A DNA stretch of 64,000 nt from NCBI GenBank assembly GCA_009746045.1, contig RPFO01000578.1:167501-231500 (forward strand). Direction: 5' to 3'. Shown here piece after piece: positions 1 to 11,444 of this stretch. Numbering within the stretch: the first letter of the stretch is position 1; every line of letters begins with the position of its first letter. Below the pieces are notes generated by a model. The model ran no database searches and was not told the origin of the DNA. It was given only the letters and a program-made list of their open reading frames with translations. A program made the translations under genes and the position numbers. This DNA is from Mesostigma viride (lineage: Eukaryota; Streptophyta; Mesostigmatophyceae; Mesostigmatales; Mesostigmataceae).

Positions 1-877
1 GTGGCCGGGATAAACGGCAGAGGGAGTCATTCATACTGAAAATAACTAAGAAGACGGAACTCAAGAATATGCTAGAAAGGTTGTCTGGACATCGGCATCG
101 TGATAACTTACAGCATTCCGCACTGCTATGGCCACAAAGAGATTAGAGAAGTCTAAACCCAAGGCTATACCTTACGCTTGTTTTGCGGTTTGCCTCGTAC
201 ATGGTGCACTAGTGGACATTATATTGGCGGAGAAAGAGGCACAAGGATATTCTCCCCACCAATAGATATAATCTCGCGTTATTCAACCTTGTGGCTATAA
301 CCAACCACTACGTCTTAGAAACGGTGATCTAGGCGATCCATCGGGAAATTTGGCCTCAGCAACCAACCTTTGAAGCTAGCCTGTCAGCCTGAGGCGACTG
401 CATCGCAGGCCACGCTTTTCGGCCTGCCATTAGCGAACTCCGGCCTTGCACAGGCACCGCTGTTGCTAGGTACAGGCAGCCATCGATGGCAATCGACTAA
501 AACGTGCTAGCAGCTCCAACGCCATAATTGTTTTGAGCTGCCAACACATACATTAAAGTTTTGCTTTCCACAAAAATGCTATCTCCGTTCATCCCTTGGG
601 CCGAGCCGACCGGGGAATGAACACAATTTCCGTTTCTACATCATCATAAATCATTTACTACGTGGATAACGTTTGCATTCTGTTACACCTGTTGATGTGT
701 AACACGGTGAAAAATACCTGTGAGGTATTATTAATATCCATGAGTACACTGCGTACTCTTTACCGCTAACGAAGCAAGCGAACGACGAACGTTGACTGGG
801 GGTCGACCGGTCAAGACTGTCTGAGGCAAGTATGTAAGTACATTCACGCCTTAACCCTTAAAATGGTACTGACTGAT
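1..877. other. Unassigned left edge
   Basis: No ORF, repeat or RNA recognised. Confidence 0.4.
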
Positions 878-892
878 TTATAGCGGGCAGTA

Positions 893-924
893 CCAACTGT
901 CCGCTACAAATAGCGGACAGTTGG
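893..924. repeat. Perfect 14-bp hairpin
   Basis: CCAACTGTCCGCTA, loop CAAA, TAGCGGACAGTTGG. The word TAGCGGRCAGT also occurs at about 881 and 2769. Confidence 0.95.
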
Positions 925-1104
925 TTGGGACTTGGGAGCCTAAAGCGAATGCCAGTAGGTATTTCCGTGATATTCTTTGCCAGGCGTCTTCAGCTAGATG
1001 TGTACTTGAAGTACTACTGTACGTTCCGTACCTAAACATCACTACATTCTGACAATCCGGCCCTCGGCCACAATAGATTCTCTGCTGCCCTTGGGCGGCG
1101 TGGG

Positions 1105-1131
1105 ACACAACAACAACAACAACAACAACAT
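1105..1131. repeat. (CAA)n microsatellite
   Basis: Eight to nine CAA units. Confidence 0.95.
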
Positions 1132-2324
1132 TCTGACAAGTACACAGGGACTAATTATTGACCAAAGTACAGGGGGTACCCTTTTCAATGGGACGAAAAC
1201 GTGAATCTACAGTTCAGTACAGTACTGTAAAATATTGACATCCGTGCAGATTTGCGGCCATGGCAGTGCAGAAAACTGACTGGCGCAGGAGAATTGATGC
1301 ACGGACTCGTTCCAAATTTTGTGGGCACACTTTATACGTCATAAAGATGCTATAGACCTAGTTGCGCAACCTCTAACGAGGCGCGCAATCATCTCGGGCT
1401 GGTTTTTATTGCGTCAACACGCGTTCACTACCACGGGGATGCCGATGAAGCTAGCACTTGGTATTTGCCGTTTTATCATTGAATATTTCGCAACGATTAA
1501 CTTTCTTATGATGTATATCGCATAGTTCGTCAGCGCTGTGGGCCAGGGAAGCCTCGGGGCATCGTTTCTGTCACGACCTTGCTACCTGTCAGACAGCCTT
1601 TTTTGCGGTAGTTGGACCTGGCGCAGTTTGCAGTCCCTGCCGCTGCCGTGAAGGAGGTAAAGTGGTTTCATCGTTCGGTAAGTAATCCCGTACTTATTAT
1701 TAAGGTTTCGTGGTGTTAAATTTCCCTCCTTACTACTTTTATGTAATGGTTTGTCGTGGTGGCTGCGTACAACCATTTCGCCCAGTTTATCATCCGTTTT
1801 GTTCATGGTTAGCTGCGTGTTCATCCTATATACTGGAGCAACGATCGATGTAATGCTTAAATATGTTGTGCATGGTATTGTGATAGGTTTTCTTGCCTAC
1901 ATTCTTTGGAAAGATGGTATCTTGGCCAGGTTTTGGTTAGCTTTTTGGTTTTGTTAGTAGAGGACACCCCATAGCCAGTTAGCAGCTAGTATGCTAAAGC
2001 CCAGCATACAGGGAGCACTAGCTAGCATTGTCATTGAGCTAGGCTTACTTGCACTTGTTTATTACAGCATCACCACAAGAAATAAGTGAGCATCGTGTTT
2101 GGCTTGTGTGGTTTTAAGGGTGTGCCCTTACCATGCTATGATACGTACAAATGTGACTGTGCATAGGCGTGGTTACCTATCTTTATATGCTATGATGGAT
2201 GTTCTGCAGCCTGGACAGGATGTAATTAGCATGTTTGATCATCCATGATGTTTTTTGTTGCTAGGGATAAGAATTTAGCTTTGTAATGCTAGCAAGCGTC
2301 ACCAGCCAAACTGTCCGATATTTG
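1132..2324. other. Unassigned stretch
   Basis: Only short ORFs of 60-80 codons with no motif; plus-strand 1751-1957 is hydrophobic but unsupported. Confidence 0.4.
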
Positions 2325-2337
2325 TAAATTAAATTAA

Positions 2338-2790
2338 ATTAAATTATAACATGCCTCCGTTGGGAGATCATGTAGCACATATTCCATGATGGATGGGTGG
2401 GGTGGAGGAAGCCGCGTAATCGAACTATCCTAACTCTAAGCTATCTAGTCTAGAAAATCCTAACTACACTACTCATCAAAACGCCTCCTCCTCTTGGGGG
2501 GAGGGGGCTTGCCCACAGGGTCGGGCGTGTGAGCCTTGGCAATCTTCTGCCACCGCGTCTTGTCCTGCATGGCAGTCCAAAGACGGGAGAGAGAGTGGAT
2601 GCGGTGCTCAAACTGGGCTGGGACCACTAGGTCGTCCAGCAACATCTGGATGTAGTTCGTGACAGGTTTCCCTACCCTTTTGGGAATGCCCTGGGGGCCA
2701 GGCCAGGTCAGAATGTGTCGCCCTGGCTGGCCAAGCCGCTGGTGGCCGGCCAGACCAAGGGCTATTTGTAGCGGGCAGTTATTTTTAGAG
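2338..2790 (-). mobile_element. LINE 3' fragment (ORF2 C-terminus and tail)
   Basis: Minus-strand frame ends with GRHILTWPGPQGIPKRVGKP and a Lys/Arg/Pro-rich tail with stop at 2469-2471, nearly the same as 33731-33990. The 3' UTR (ATGCCTCCGTTGGGAGATCA on the plus strand) is shared with 33610, and the tail is (TTTAA)n at 2325-2347. Confidence 0.8.
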
Positions 2791-3228
2791 CTTGCAGCTG
2801 GGTCCCTGGGACACCCCATGATGTCACTGTTCAGAGGCCCTTACTGGCTTCCCATTCAACTGCCTTGGCAAGACCAGGACCAACAAGCGTGATTTGACAT
2901 CCAATATTGCATTATATGTGTCTCTTGTCTCGCACCCTGCGCACCCCCTGCCAGGGGGTGCTATATTTAGCACCCATAGGACATTGCAATATGACCAATG
3001 ACATGACCCCCAAGGAGGTCCATATATGTGTGTGCTTTGGTCTTAGTATGGACCATAAATAATTATTAGGTTGGTTTGTGGGCTTTATGCTGCCAAGTGC
3101 TAACTGACTGATATTGATAGCAGTGAGTTGGATACCATTTAAGGGTTAAGTTGGGTTCGAGGTTTTTGAGGGGTCAACTAAAGGTTGAACCCAAATTAAG
3201 GCGTGAATGCCTATACTAAATCCTATAT

Positions 3229-3380
3229 ATGTCTGCGGTTCCGCTTACAGCGCTGTAGCGCTGTAGATAGCAGCTGATGTGAACATGCAGAAAACTTAGG
3301 ACCTCTAGCCCGTGCGCGGGTTTGAACTTGGGACTTCCGGATCCGACAGAACGACCAGTAAAAACTAAAAACTCCCACTT
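3229..3380. repeat. Dispersed repeat, first copy
   Basis: Same order of blocks as 10657-10795, with GCGGGTTTGAACTTGGGAC near the end. Confidence 0.7.
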
Positions 3381-3384
3381 TTTC

Positions 3385-3560
3385 TTGGTTGTTGGTGGTA
3401 TTTGGACTGCATTATGCTTGCATATGACATTCGAACAAGAAACTAATGATGGCTTTTTTTTTGTTGGTTGCATTTGGACTGCGTTCAGTTATGCTTGCAT
3501 ATGACATTCGAACAAGAAACTAATGATGCCTTTTTTTTGTTGGTTGCATTTGGACTGCGT
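3385..3560. repeat. Tandem duplication with ~75-bp units
   Basis: GTTGGTTGCATTTGGACTGC and CATATGACATTCGAACAAGA recur in order about two and a half times. Confidence 0.85.
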
Positions 3561-3594
3561 TATCGGGCGATCGATTTGCATTAACATATTAATT

Positions 3595-4530
3595 AATTAA
3601 ACGCGTGCTCCCGTTGGGGAGTCACGGAGCACCGAAGTGCTTTTAATACCTGTGTGTGCACAACAGGAGAAAGGGCAGAGACCCCATGCAGTCTCCTTCA
3701 TGCCTAAGGCATGCCACAGCTGCATTCGGGCACGCTAGCTAAACGGACACGCTAACGATCCGGCAATCTGTGGGTGCAATAAGACCCATGTGAGCAGGGC
3801 ATAACAAGGAGCGTGGGCAAGTGATCTGATCATAGCCAGGACGTAGCATCAAGGAGACAACCAGCGCAGGCCAGAAATCGGGAGAATCCGGACCATGGTA
3901 GCTCGAGCCTGCCGTTATCTTGTAGCATGGCTGTACGAGGACTAAGCTAAGGCTATGGCTGGTTGTGTACCGTGCGTGAGCGGTGCACGTGACTAGGTAT
4001 GTTGGCAACGCTAGGCAAACATTCTAAGCATGGCTGCCATAGCGGCAGTGACTACCAATGGATACAAGCTAGGGCTTTTAGGCAAGCTATTCTAGCCCGC
4101 TGGGGGCGTCCACATCTTGTGGTTGATCATTTGGTCCCCGCCCCTCCAGTACACCTTGGGCTTCTGGGGGTCCTGCTTGTGGCGGAGGTATTCCGGCCAC
4201 AGGTCGCGTCGCTGCTGCTGCTGAGCGGGGGTCAGGTCGTCGTCCAGCGTCCAGGTGAGGTCGTGCAACCGCTTGCGACGAGAGAGGAACCGCTGCTTGT
4301 CCTCACGGGAGGGGAAGGTGAGCAGGACTGGTGGGGGAGCCGCCTTATCACGTGAGTGGGGAAGGCGGTGACACCCACGCAGTTCTACCTCACCTACCAG
4401 GCCCATGAGGGTAAGGAGCTTGTCCTTAAGCTCATCGGCAAGGGAGGTTGATGTCTCACCTGCCGCTTCTGGGGGAAACGACGCAGCACCACGTACCCGG
4501 CAGTCGCGGCGGGCGCGGTCGGTGGCCTCC
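3595..4530 (-). mobile_element. LINE fragment: ORF1-like coding piece and a 3' tail
   Basis: Minus strand: PEAAGETSTSLADELKDKLL, then ELRGCHRLPHSRDKAAPPPV, FPSREDKQRFLSRRKRLHDL, DDLTPAQQQQRRDLWPEYLR and KVYWRGG, collinear with the ORF1 of the LINE at 35.7-36.3 kb. About 500 bases later an ATTAATTAATTAAACG tail with GCTCCCGTTGGGGAGTCACG resembles a LINE 3' end. Whether both pieces belong to one deleted copy is inference. Confidence 0.6.
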
Positions 4531-4759
4531 CGTTGTTGTGCCTGGGTCTGTGGTTGGGTCTTGTGCTTGGGTCTTCAAGCTCCTGGAGTTTCGTAGCGAT
4601 GGCGTCGGTGGTGGAGGCGGTCGCTGTCCGCAGCAGGTCCGCGTAAGAGAGGGGCGGAAGGTCACCAGCATCCAGCCGAGGTGGCTGGGATGCGATGGTG
4701 GCCGTCTGCTCCGCTATCTTTGGGACCTGTGAGGCCAGGGCCTCGGTGTGGCCGTGGTT

Positions 4760-6120
4760 ATGGCTTCAAGCTTCTTCATGAGCACGCCGCACTTGCCCTC
4801 CGATTGCATTACCGAAAGCCAAGCCTTGACCCCCAAGACGTCCGGCTTTCAAGTTGGAGTGTACCCCCGCGGCATCTAGCAATGCCGACTAGTTTCAAGT
4901 GCGCACCAGTCAAAGTAGTTACCCTTCGCACAAACTCCAGCCACACATTTTCGTAACCGCCCTTTTGGCACCGCAGGAACTATTCTGTCTGATTCGGCCA
5001 GATTTCATCCAAGGAATCGGAAAGGAAAAACGGTGGAATCAGAAAAGGAAAACAGTGGAATCATTTTCAGCCTGAACTAGTACAACACTATCGTCCGTTC
5101 AAGTCCGGCCTCACGGCCCATGCGACGCCATGTCGACCCGCCCATGCTTAGCCTTTTTTGCGCTAGACTAAAGAAAAATGGTCCCGTTCTTGCCTAAGCA
5201 AAAAAATGCACCTCAGCACCTGCTAGCCATGGTAAATTTGCTAGCGATGGCAGTCTGGGAAACTTACTAACCAAACGGCAAATCAATCCAATCTCACGTT
5301 CAAAATGCCGCTTCCGTAGACATGTGTCGACTACTTTGTTTATGCGTGTGATTCAAACAAGCCAATTGTGAATTCCAGATTAGGAGTTAAGGTTTATGGC
5401 TGGCAGGACTGATATATTGCATGACGACACACCCTTTTTTGGCTTGAGACAGAAAGCTGTATATAAATTTCTTACATGAGATGTTTGTCATGTTCATTTT
5501 GATTTTAACGCACAGCCCCCCATTCAGCATGTCGAATGGCATGCGCATGTGCTGGCCGGCAGCCACTGCCATGTCGCCGGATCAGACTGGCGTACAAACC
5601 ACACAATCTTCTTGTTCACGCATGCTAACCACAACCATCGGTAAGCCGACGTTGTGCAGGAATTTTTTTTCATATGCCTTGGTTTAATAGTGGACGCTGC
5701 ATCCCTGATTCGGCCGTGAAGCTTGTTGTCAGCTAGACGTTAGCAGCTGAGTGCCGGGCCGCCCTATGTGGAATAACTTTCACATTGTCCATCGGCATTA
5801 AAGTTGAAAATTCCCTCCGATCGACCATGCCATAACAGGAAAATGCCATCATCTGTTGCAGTCCAGGCTTATATTTGCCACGATGTGGTGTGTGCCAGTT
5901 GTGCCACCTGTAATTTACATTACTAGGCTTGGTGTTCCTAGGGATTCCATTCATGGTGTTCCACTTAGTAGCCATACCAGCATGCCTTGCAGTTTTCACA
6001 ATAGATAGCCTGCAGGCCATATCAAACCCAACTCCCAAGTTGTCCAGTAATGCATGTGGTACCAATGAACCTTACCTTGTACAGTAAAATAAGTTATGAT
6101 ATTGGTTGATGTTGTGCGCC
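4760..6120. other. Unassigned stretch
   Basis: No supported gene. A minus-strand frame at 5733-6065 is open for 110 codons and contains GVGFDMACRLSIV, only faintly like a motif of KDZ-type transposases. Confidence 0.3.
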
Positions 6121-6159
6121 CGTGCTTTCAATTTGTTTCATAATCCATGTGCCGTTCAG

Positions 6160-6295
6160 GCATGCACGTGTGAAACATCCAGGTATGCCTGTCATCTTCC
6201 CCCCCCCGTATGATTCAATATCTCAGAGCCCAGATTGTTGTGGCACTGCGATAATGCATTATATAGCGTTGAAGAAAATGTGGGGCAGGTATTTG
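6160..6295. repeat. Left flanking repeat of the GGGT satellite
   Basis: GCATGCACGTGTGAAACATCCAGG-like start and TTGTTGTGGCACTGCGATAA recur, diverged, at 7774-7900 in the same orientation (GCATGCACGTGTCAAACAGC, TTGTTGTGGCACTGCCATCA). Confidence 0.8.
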
Positions 6296-6460
6296 TGCAA
6301 TTAACGTGCCATACGAACATTCCGGACGGTACATTCCGGTGATGTCGGGCAGTTGGGGGGTTCGCTTGGTCCCTTGGTTGCTTCCTCGCTTGGCTGCCAC
6401 TGCGGGGGTGTAAGGACAGGTGCTCAAATGGAGAGACACTAGACGTGCATGCATGTTTGA

Positions 6461-7543
6461 TGGATGGGTGGGTGGGTGGGTGGGTGGGTGGGTGGGTGGG
6501 TGGGTGGGTGGGTGGGTGGGTGGGTGGGTGGGTGGGTGGGTGCAGGTGGGTGGGTGGGTGCAGGTGGGTGGGTGGGTGCAGGTGGGTGGGTGGGTGGGTG
6601 GGTGGGTGGGTGGGTGGGTGGGTGGGTGGGTGGGTGGGTGGGTGGGTGGGTGGGTGGGTGGGTGGGTGGGTGGGTGGGTGGGTGGGTGGGTGGGTGGGTG
6701 GGTGGGCGGGCGGGCGGGCGGGCGGGGGCGGGCGGGGGGTGGGTGGGTGGGTGGGTGGGTGGGTGGGTGGGTGGGTGCAGGTGGGTGGGGTGGGTGGGTG
6801 GGTGGGTGGGTGGGTGGGTGGGTGGGTGGGTGGGTGGGTGGGTGGGTGGGTGGGTGGGTGGGTGGGTGGGTGGGTGGGTGGGTGGGTGGGTGGGTGGGTG
6901 GGTGGTGGGTGGGTGGGTGGGTGGGTGGGTGGGTGGGTGGGTGGGTGGGTGGGTGGGTGGGTGGTGGGTGGGTGGGTGGGTGGGTGGTGGGTGGGTGGGT
7001 GGGTGGGTGGGTGGGTGGGTGGGTGGGTGGGTGGGTGGGTGGGTGGGCGGGGGGCGGGCGGGCGGGCGGGCGGGTGGGTGGGTGGGTGGGTGGGTGGGTG
7101 GGTGGGTGGGTGGGTGGGTGGGTGGGTGGGTGGGTGCAGGTGGGTGGGTGGGTGGGTGGGTGGGTGGGTGGGTGGGTGGGTGGGTGGGTGGGTGGTGGGT
7201 GGGTGGGTGGGTGGGTGGGTGGGTGGGTGGGTGGGTGGGTGGGTGGGTGGGTGGGTGGGTGGGTGGGTGGGTGGGTGGGTGGGTGGGTGGGTGGGTGGGT
7301 GGGTGGGTGGGTGGGTGGGTGGGTGGGTGGGTGGGTGGGTGGGTGGGTACGGGTGGGTGGGTGGGTGGGTGGGTGGGTGGGCGGGCGGGCGGGCGGGCGG
7401 GCGGGCGGGCGGGTGGGTGGGTGGGTGGGTGCATGGGTGGGTGGGTGGGTGGGTGGGTGGGTGGATGGGTGGGTGGGTGGGTGGGTGGGTGGGTGGGTGG
7501 GTGGGTGGGTGGGTGGGTGGGTGGGTGGGTGGGTGGGTGGGTG
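6461..7543. repeat. (GGGT)n satellite, about 1.08 kb
   Basis: Almost continuous GGGT with scattered variants: GCAG interruptions, GGCG/GGGCG blocks (6705-6736, 7047-7075, 7380-7412) and single-base phase slips. Open in all three forward frames and two reverse frames, which creates large spurious ORFs (Val-Gly-Gly-Trp or Thr-His-Pro-Pro repeats). Confidence 0.98.
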
Positions 7544-7546
7544 GAG

Positions 7547-7653
<107 letters not shown>

Positions 7654-7773
7654 GTGTGTGTGTCTGGCTGTCTGGGTGGGTGGGTGTGCGTGCTTGGGTG
7701 CGTGGGACAGTGTGGATGTGGGTGTGCTTGCTTGCGTGGGTGCGTGAGGGAGGGAGTGGCTGGGTGAGCGAGT

Positions 7774-7900
7774 CAAGCATGCACGTGTCAAACAGCCAGG
7801 TAGAATTGTCATCCTTTCCCCCATCATGACAAATCATTGGCATGGGTTGTTGTGGCACTGCCATCATGCACTACAGCGCTGAAGAAAACGACGATGGGCA
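7774..7900. repeat. Right flanking repeat of the GGGT satellite
   Basis: Direct-repeat partner of 6160-6295; roughly 75-80% alike by eye, including the GCGCTGAAGAAAA end. Confidence 0.8.
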
Positions 7901-8208
7901 AATATATGTGAAAGCGACACAACATAGCCCATGGCGTTGGCTGCTATCAACAAGCAGCTCTTGCCTCCATGCACAGTCAAACACCTGCATCTTCTTCAAT
8001 GCAGATTATTGACATCTCTTTTGTATATTATGTACAGATTATTTGCATTTGTAATATTATTTGTATACCACTGCAGTTTGCAACATGTAACCAGTGTTGC
8101 TAGTAATCTGGTAATGTGAGCCGTGTTGATATCAAAGTGCTGACAGTGATGCAAGTCATACATCAGAACTAAAGCGGCAACACTGGCTACGGACACAAAG
8201 AGTCATAC

Positions 8209-8279
<71 letters not shown>

Positions 8280-8942
8280 GTGCTTCGTGCATCGCGACCC
8301 AGGGCCTGACAAGCAGCGGCCGAGACCAATGCCGAACACACCCATGCTCAGAGCACATTGTGGATGCCAGGCACACCGCGTTTGCCATGGAACACATGGG
8401 TAGACGCTTCGTAAACGTGACAACGAATGACCCGCTGAGATCCCCACACTTGCGCACGGGAAAGGCGGCACACTTACGTTTCATAGATTAGCCGGGGCGA
8501 GATAGTAGCTCGTTTGCCTAGCCGTCATTAAGCCTATAGGCGTTCCAAGAAACGCATGAAATTTCTCTACCACTACCGGTGGCGCACTATCGGTCTATGA
8601 TCGCAGAAACTTCTCTTGAAGGGGCCTTACACTGTCGTGCATGTAACCACGGAGCTTGAATGGTGGCATGACAACAAAAGAAAGTTTTCCTTAAGCCCGA
8701 CCTCCCCTCCCGCATTCCACTGGTGATATTACAGCTGTTATAACTCCTGGAGCTAAAAACATGCGGAAAACATGCTGGGCGAGTCCTGTCAAAATTGAAA
8801 ACCAACAGACTTGATTGACAGCGCCGTTTAAACGACAGCAAGAGCTTCCATGCCATCGAACACTGCCCGAGGTTGGTCTAATTTAAAGACTAAGCCTGCC
8901 GTCTCAGAAAGAAATGTTCTATGCTCGGAGTCCACGGAATTA
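7900..8942. other. Non-coding stretch with a (CA)n tract
   Basis: Contains (CA)n at about 8212-8278. The Cys/Val ORFs reading through it are repeat products. Nothing else recognised. Confidence 0.5.
8212..8278. repeat. (CA)n microsatellite
   Basis: About 33 nearly perfect CA dinucleotides. Confidence 0.97.
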
Positions 8943-8959
8943 TCAGGAAGTCGGCCCGC

Positions 8960-9823
8960 AGGTGCCGTACAGATCCGGTAGTGACTCGTGAAGTGAAAGA
9001 TTTGGGCAGATTTGGGCAGATCGGGTTTGGTCGATCCGGTCCTGGATCAGTCCGTACGCTGAAATTTGCGCGCCGTCCGTTGTACTTGAATTTTCAAGGG
9101 AAACGAATGTTGCCTCTTTCGGTAATGCAATTGGCACCTGGTTTAGGCGAGAGACAAGTGCAGCGTGCATCTCAGATGCCTGCGCCGCGGTGTGCAGCGC
9201 TGTGAACTGGGGTTGGAGCTTGTGGGCGACCTTCAATGGTTTCCATGTATTGGAGACCCGGGCCACCACCGTGTTGAGAGTCGTGTTCAGCGAGGTCAGC
9301 TTCTCGGCCAGCGGCCAGGTCACGTGCTCCTCCAGCACTGCTCGGATGTCATCCTTGCCTAGGGAGGGAGCCGATGTGGCTGTCGGCCGCGCAGGCTGGG
9401 CTGGGGTGCGGATCTTGGCGGCGATTCTGTCGATAGGTAGCTGGAAGAAGCTGCACATATGATGGCGAGGCGGAGGTCGTATTCTGGCAGGGTGAGGAAC
9501 CTCTCCACGTTCTCGGCAGGGATGGGCGCATAGAGCCCATGGAGCTTGCGCTCCTGTGCTAAGAAACGCACTATATCGACGCATTCTGCTTTGGTCAGTT
9601 GCATCCATTTGCTGAAATAAAAGCGGTCGTAATCTGGTAGGTACTGTCGCCATTTGTGTTCGGGACAGGGTTTCTTGGGCTCTGGCGAGGCGCTTGGCGA
9701 TGGGTTTGCTGGCGGTGGGTTGGCGGGCCCAAAAGGCTGGGCCAGGACGATGGCGAGTGGGTTGGGCTGGGAGGCTCCGGCGAGCTCCTTTTCCAAACCC
9801 CGTTTTGCTTTTGGGGTCGTCAT
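8960..9823 (-). pseudogene. Gag-like retroelement ORF, frameshifted
   Basis: From ATG at 9823: a basic/Pro-rich start (TTPKAKRGLEKELAGASQ), then KWRQYLPDYDRFYFSKWMQL and PAENVERFLTLPEYDLRLAI. A one-base shift near 9455 moves the reading to another frame that continues as FFQLPIDRIAAKIRTPAQPA, IRAVLEEHVTWPLAEKLTSL and a helical, coiled-coil-like stretch. No known domain recognised. The composition and length resemble gag-type proteins of algal retroelements; a host gene is not excluded. Confidence 0.4.
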
Positions 9824-10384
9824 AGCTGCTTGTCACATAAGTAACTTTGGCAATACTGCGTTTCAGCCGTAACCGATTATACTGGCGTGTGCGTCTGAAA
9901 AAAGCGCATCGAATGCAAGTGGTCTGACCGAATTTGGGGCTCAGACGCAAAAGATCTGAGCTCCGCCGTCAGCCATTTTCGTCATCCAAAGATGGATGGA
10001 TCATTAACATATAGATTGGGGATGCCAGTAACCAACATGGGGGATGCTAGCAAAAAGTACATTGAAGACTACCATGAGTACCGTCCGGATGGCAACCTGC
10101 CGGGACGCAAGTTTTATTTCAAGAACCAGTAGTTTCTATACGTTACGCCCGACATCAGCACCTACATACATACGATGCGGCTTGCGCCATATTTATTCCC
10201 GTTTTCTCGTCGCCCCTTGCGTTGGGGCACCTCCTCCCCATCCGACGGCTCCAACCCCTCCTAGCGCGCCGCAGCAAGGCCCATGTAGCATGTGCGGTAC
10301 TCCGGGCGATTCGACAGCATGCAGCATGCAGCATGTCGCGCCGCGATTGTTTTTGGGTAACTCTGTGCGGTTTTCCAGTTCCAT

Positions 10385-10492
10385 CTCTGCGGTTTTTTGG
10401 TTCCATCTATGCGGTTTTTCGGGGGGTTTCTATTTTTCGGGTCCATCTATGCGGTTTTTTGGTTCCATCTATGCCGGCAGTTTTTCGGGTGT
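10385..10492. repeat. ~22-bp minisatellite
   Basis: Repeats of GCGGTTTTTTGGTTCCATCT with variants (TTTCGGG in place of TTTTGG). Confidence 0.85.
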
Positions 10493-10574
10493 ACCTGTCA
10501 GTCGGGCCGTTCGATTCGACATCTGACGGTCTGGAATTTACAAAGTCTGCAATCGGTGGGAGAGAGGGAGCATT

Positions 10575-10900
10575 CTTGCGCAATGCTTTTTGCCGGGAAG
10601 GTGGGCGAGTAAGTTTTCTTTGGATGCTATCCAGCTCAGGTGGGTTCCGCGGATTGTCTGCGGTTCCGCTTACAGCACTGTAGATAGCAGCTGATGTGAA
10701 CATGCAGAAAACTTAGGACCTCTAGCCCGTGCGCGGGTTCGCGGAACTTGGTACTTCCGGATCCGACGGAACGACCAGTAATAACTCCCACTTTATTTGC
10801 GCAATGCTTCTTGGCGGGAAGGTGGGCGAGTAAGTTTTCTTTGGATGCTATCCAGCTGAGGTGGGTTCCTTTAATTAAGTGATTGTCTGCGGTTCCGCTT
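10575..10900. repeat. Tandem duplication of a ~225-bp unit
   Basis: TTGCGCAATGCTTTTTGCCG ... CTGCGGTTCCGCTTA at 10575-10676 recurs at 10798-10897 with a small insertion. Between them lies the dispersed repeat also found at 3.2 kb. Confidence 0.8.
10657..10795. repeat. Dispersed repeat, second copy
   Basis: TGTCTGCGGTTCCGCTTACA, GCAGCTGATGTGAACATGCA and CTCTAGCCCGTGCGCGGGTT occur in the same order at 3229-3380. The GGGTTYGAAC-like word near the end recalls a Pol III B box, so a tRNA-derived SINE is conceivable. Confidence 0.7.
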
Positions 10901-11040
10901 ATTACAGCATGCACTGTAGATAAATCCTATATATTAATTTAGTAATGTCACAGTAACCCGCACTATATAGGGCATCGCGACTTCCCCGCCAATCCGGAAA
11001 GGCTGGGAAATACTGAACGCACATACTAAAGAAGAGGACC

Positions 11041-11250
11041 TACTGACCACCAACCCGTGTGAAGCGCTCGGCGAGCGAAGCGAGCTGCGCTGAAAGCGCA
11101 CAGCGAGCGCAGCGAGCGGCGAGCGGAGCGAGCACCGTACTGTTCAGCGGGCCGCGAGCGAAGCGAGCACCGTACTGTTCAGCGGGCCGCGAGCGAAGCG
11201 GTCACCGTAGTATTCAGCGGGCGGCGAGCGAAGCGAGCACCGCTGTAACA
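11041..11250. repeat. GCGAGCGAAGCGAGC array with 35-bp tandem units
   Basis: Short GAGCGAAGCGAGC words, then three 35-bp units starting ACCGTACTGTTCAGCGGG (about 11133-11238). Followed by a G/C-homopolymer and T19 stretch up to 11443. Confidence 0.85.
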
Positions 11251-11444
11251 CGTATGGCTATCTAAAATAGCGCCTTGATGATTGATAATATATACGAAAG
11301 ACAGTGTTTTTGCTAAGGGGTGGGGGGGTTCCGGTAATTCCGGTAAGGGTCCCGGCCGAGGCCGCGAAGCGGCCGAGGCCGGGGGGGGGGGTCCGGGGGG
11401 GGCGGAGCCCCCCCGGATGGTGGCGATTTTTTTTTTTTTTTTTA

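Noticed and set aside
5733-6065. KDZ-transposase-like motif (GVGFDMACRLSIV)
   Set aside because: Single weak motif, no neighbouring KDZ landmarks; left unassigned.
8156-8484. Cys-Val repeat ORFs
   Set aside because: Translation of the (CA)n tract.
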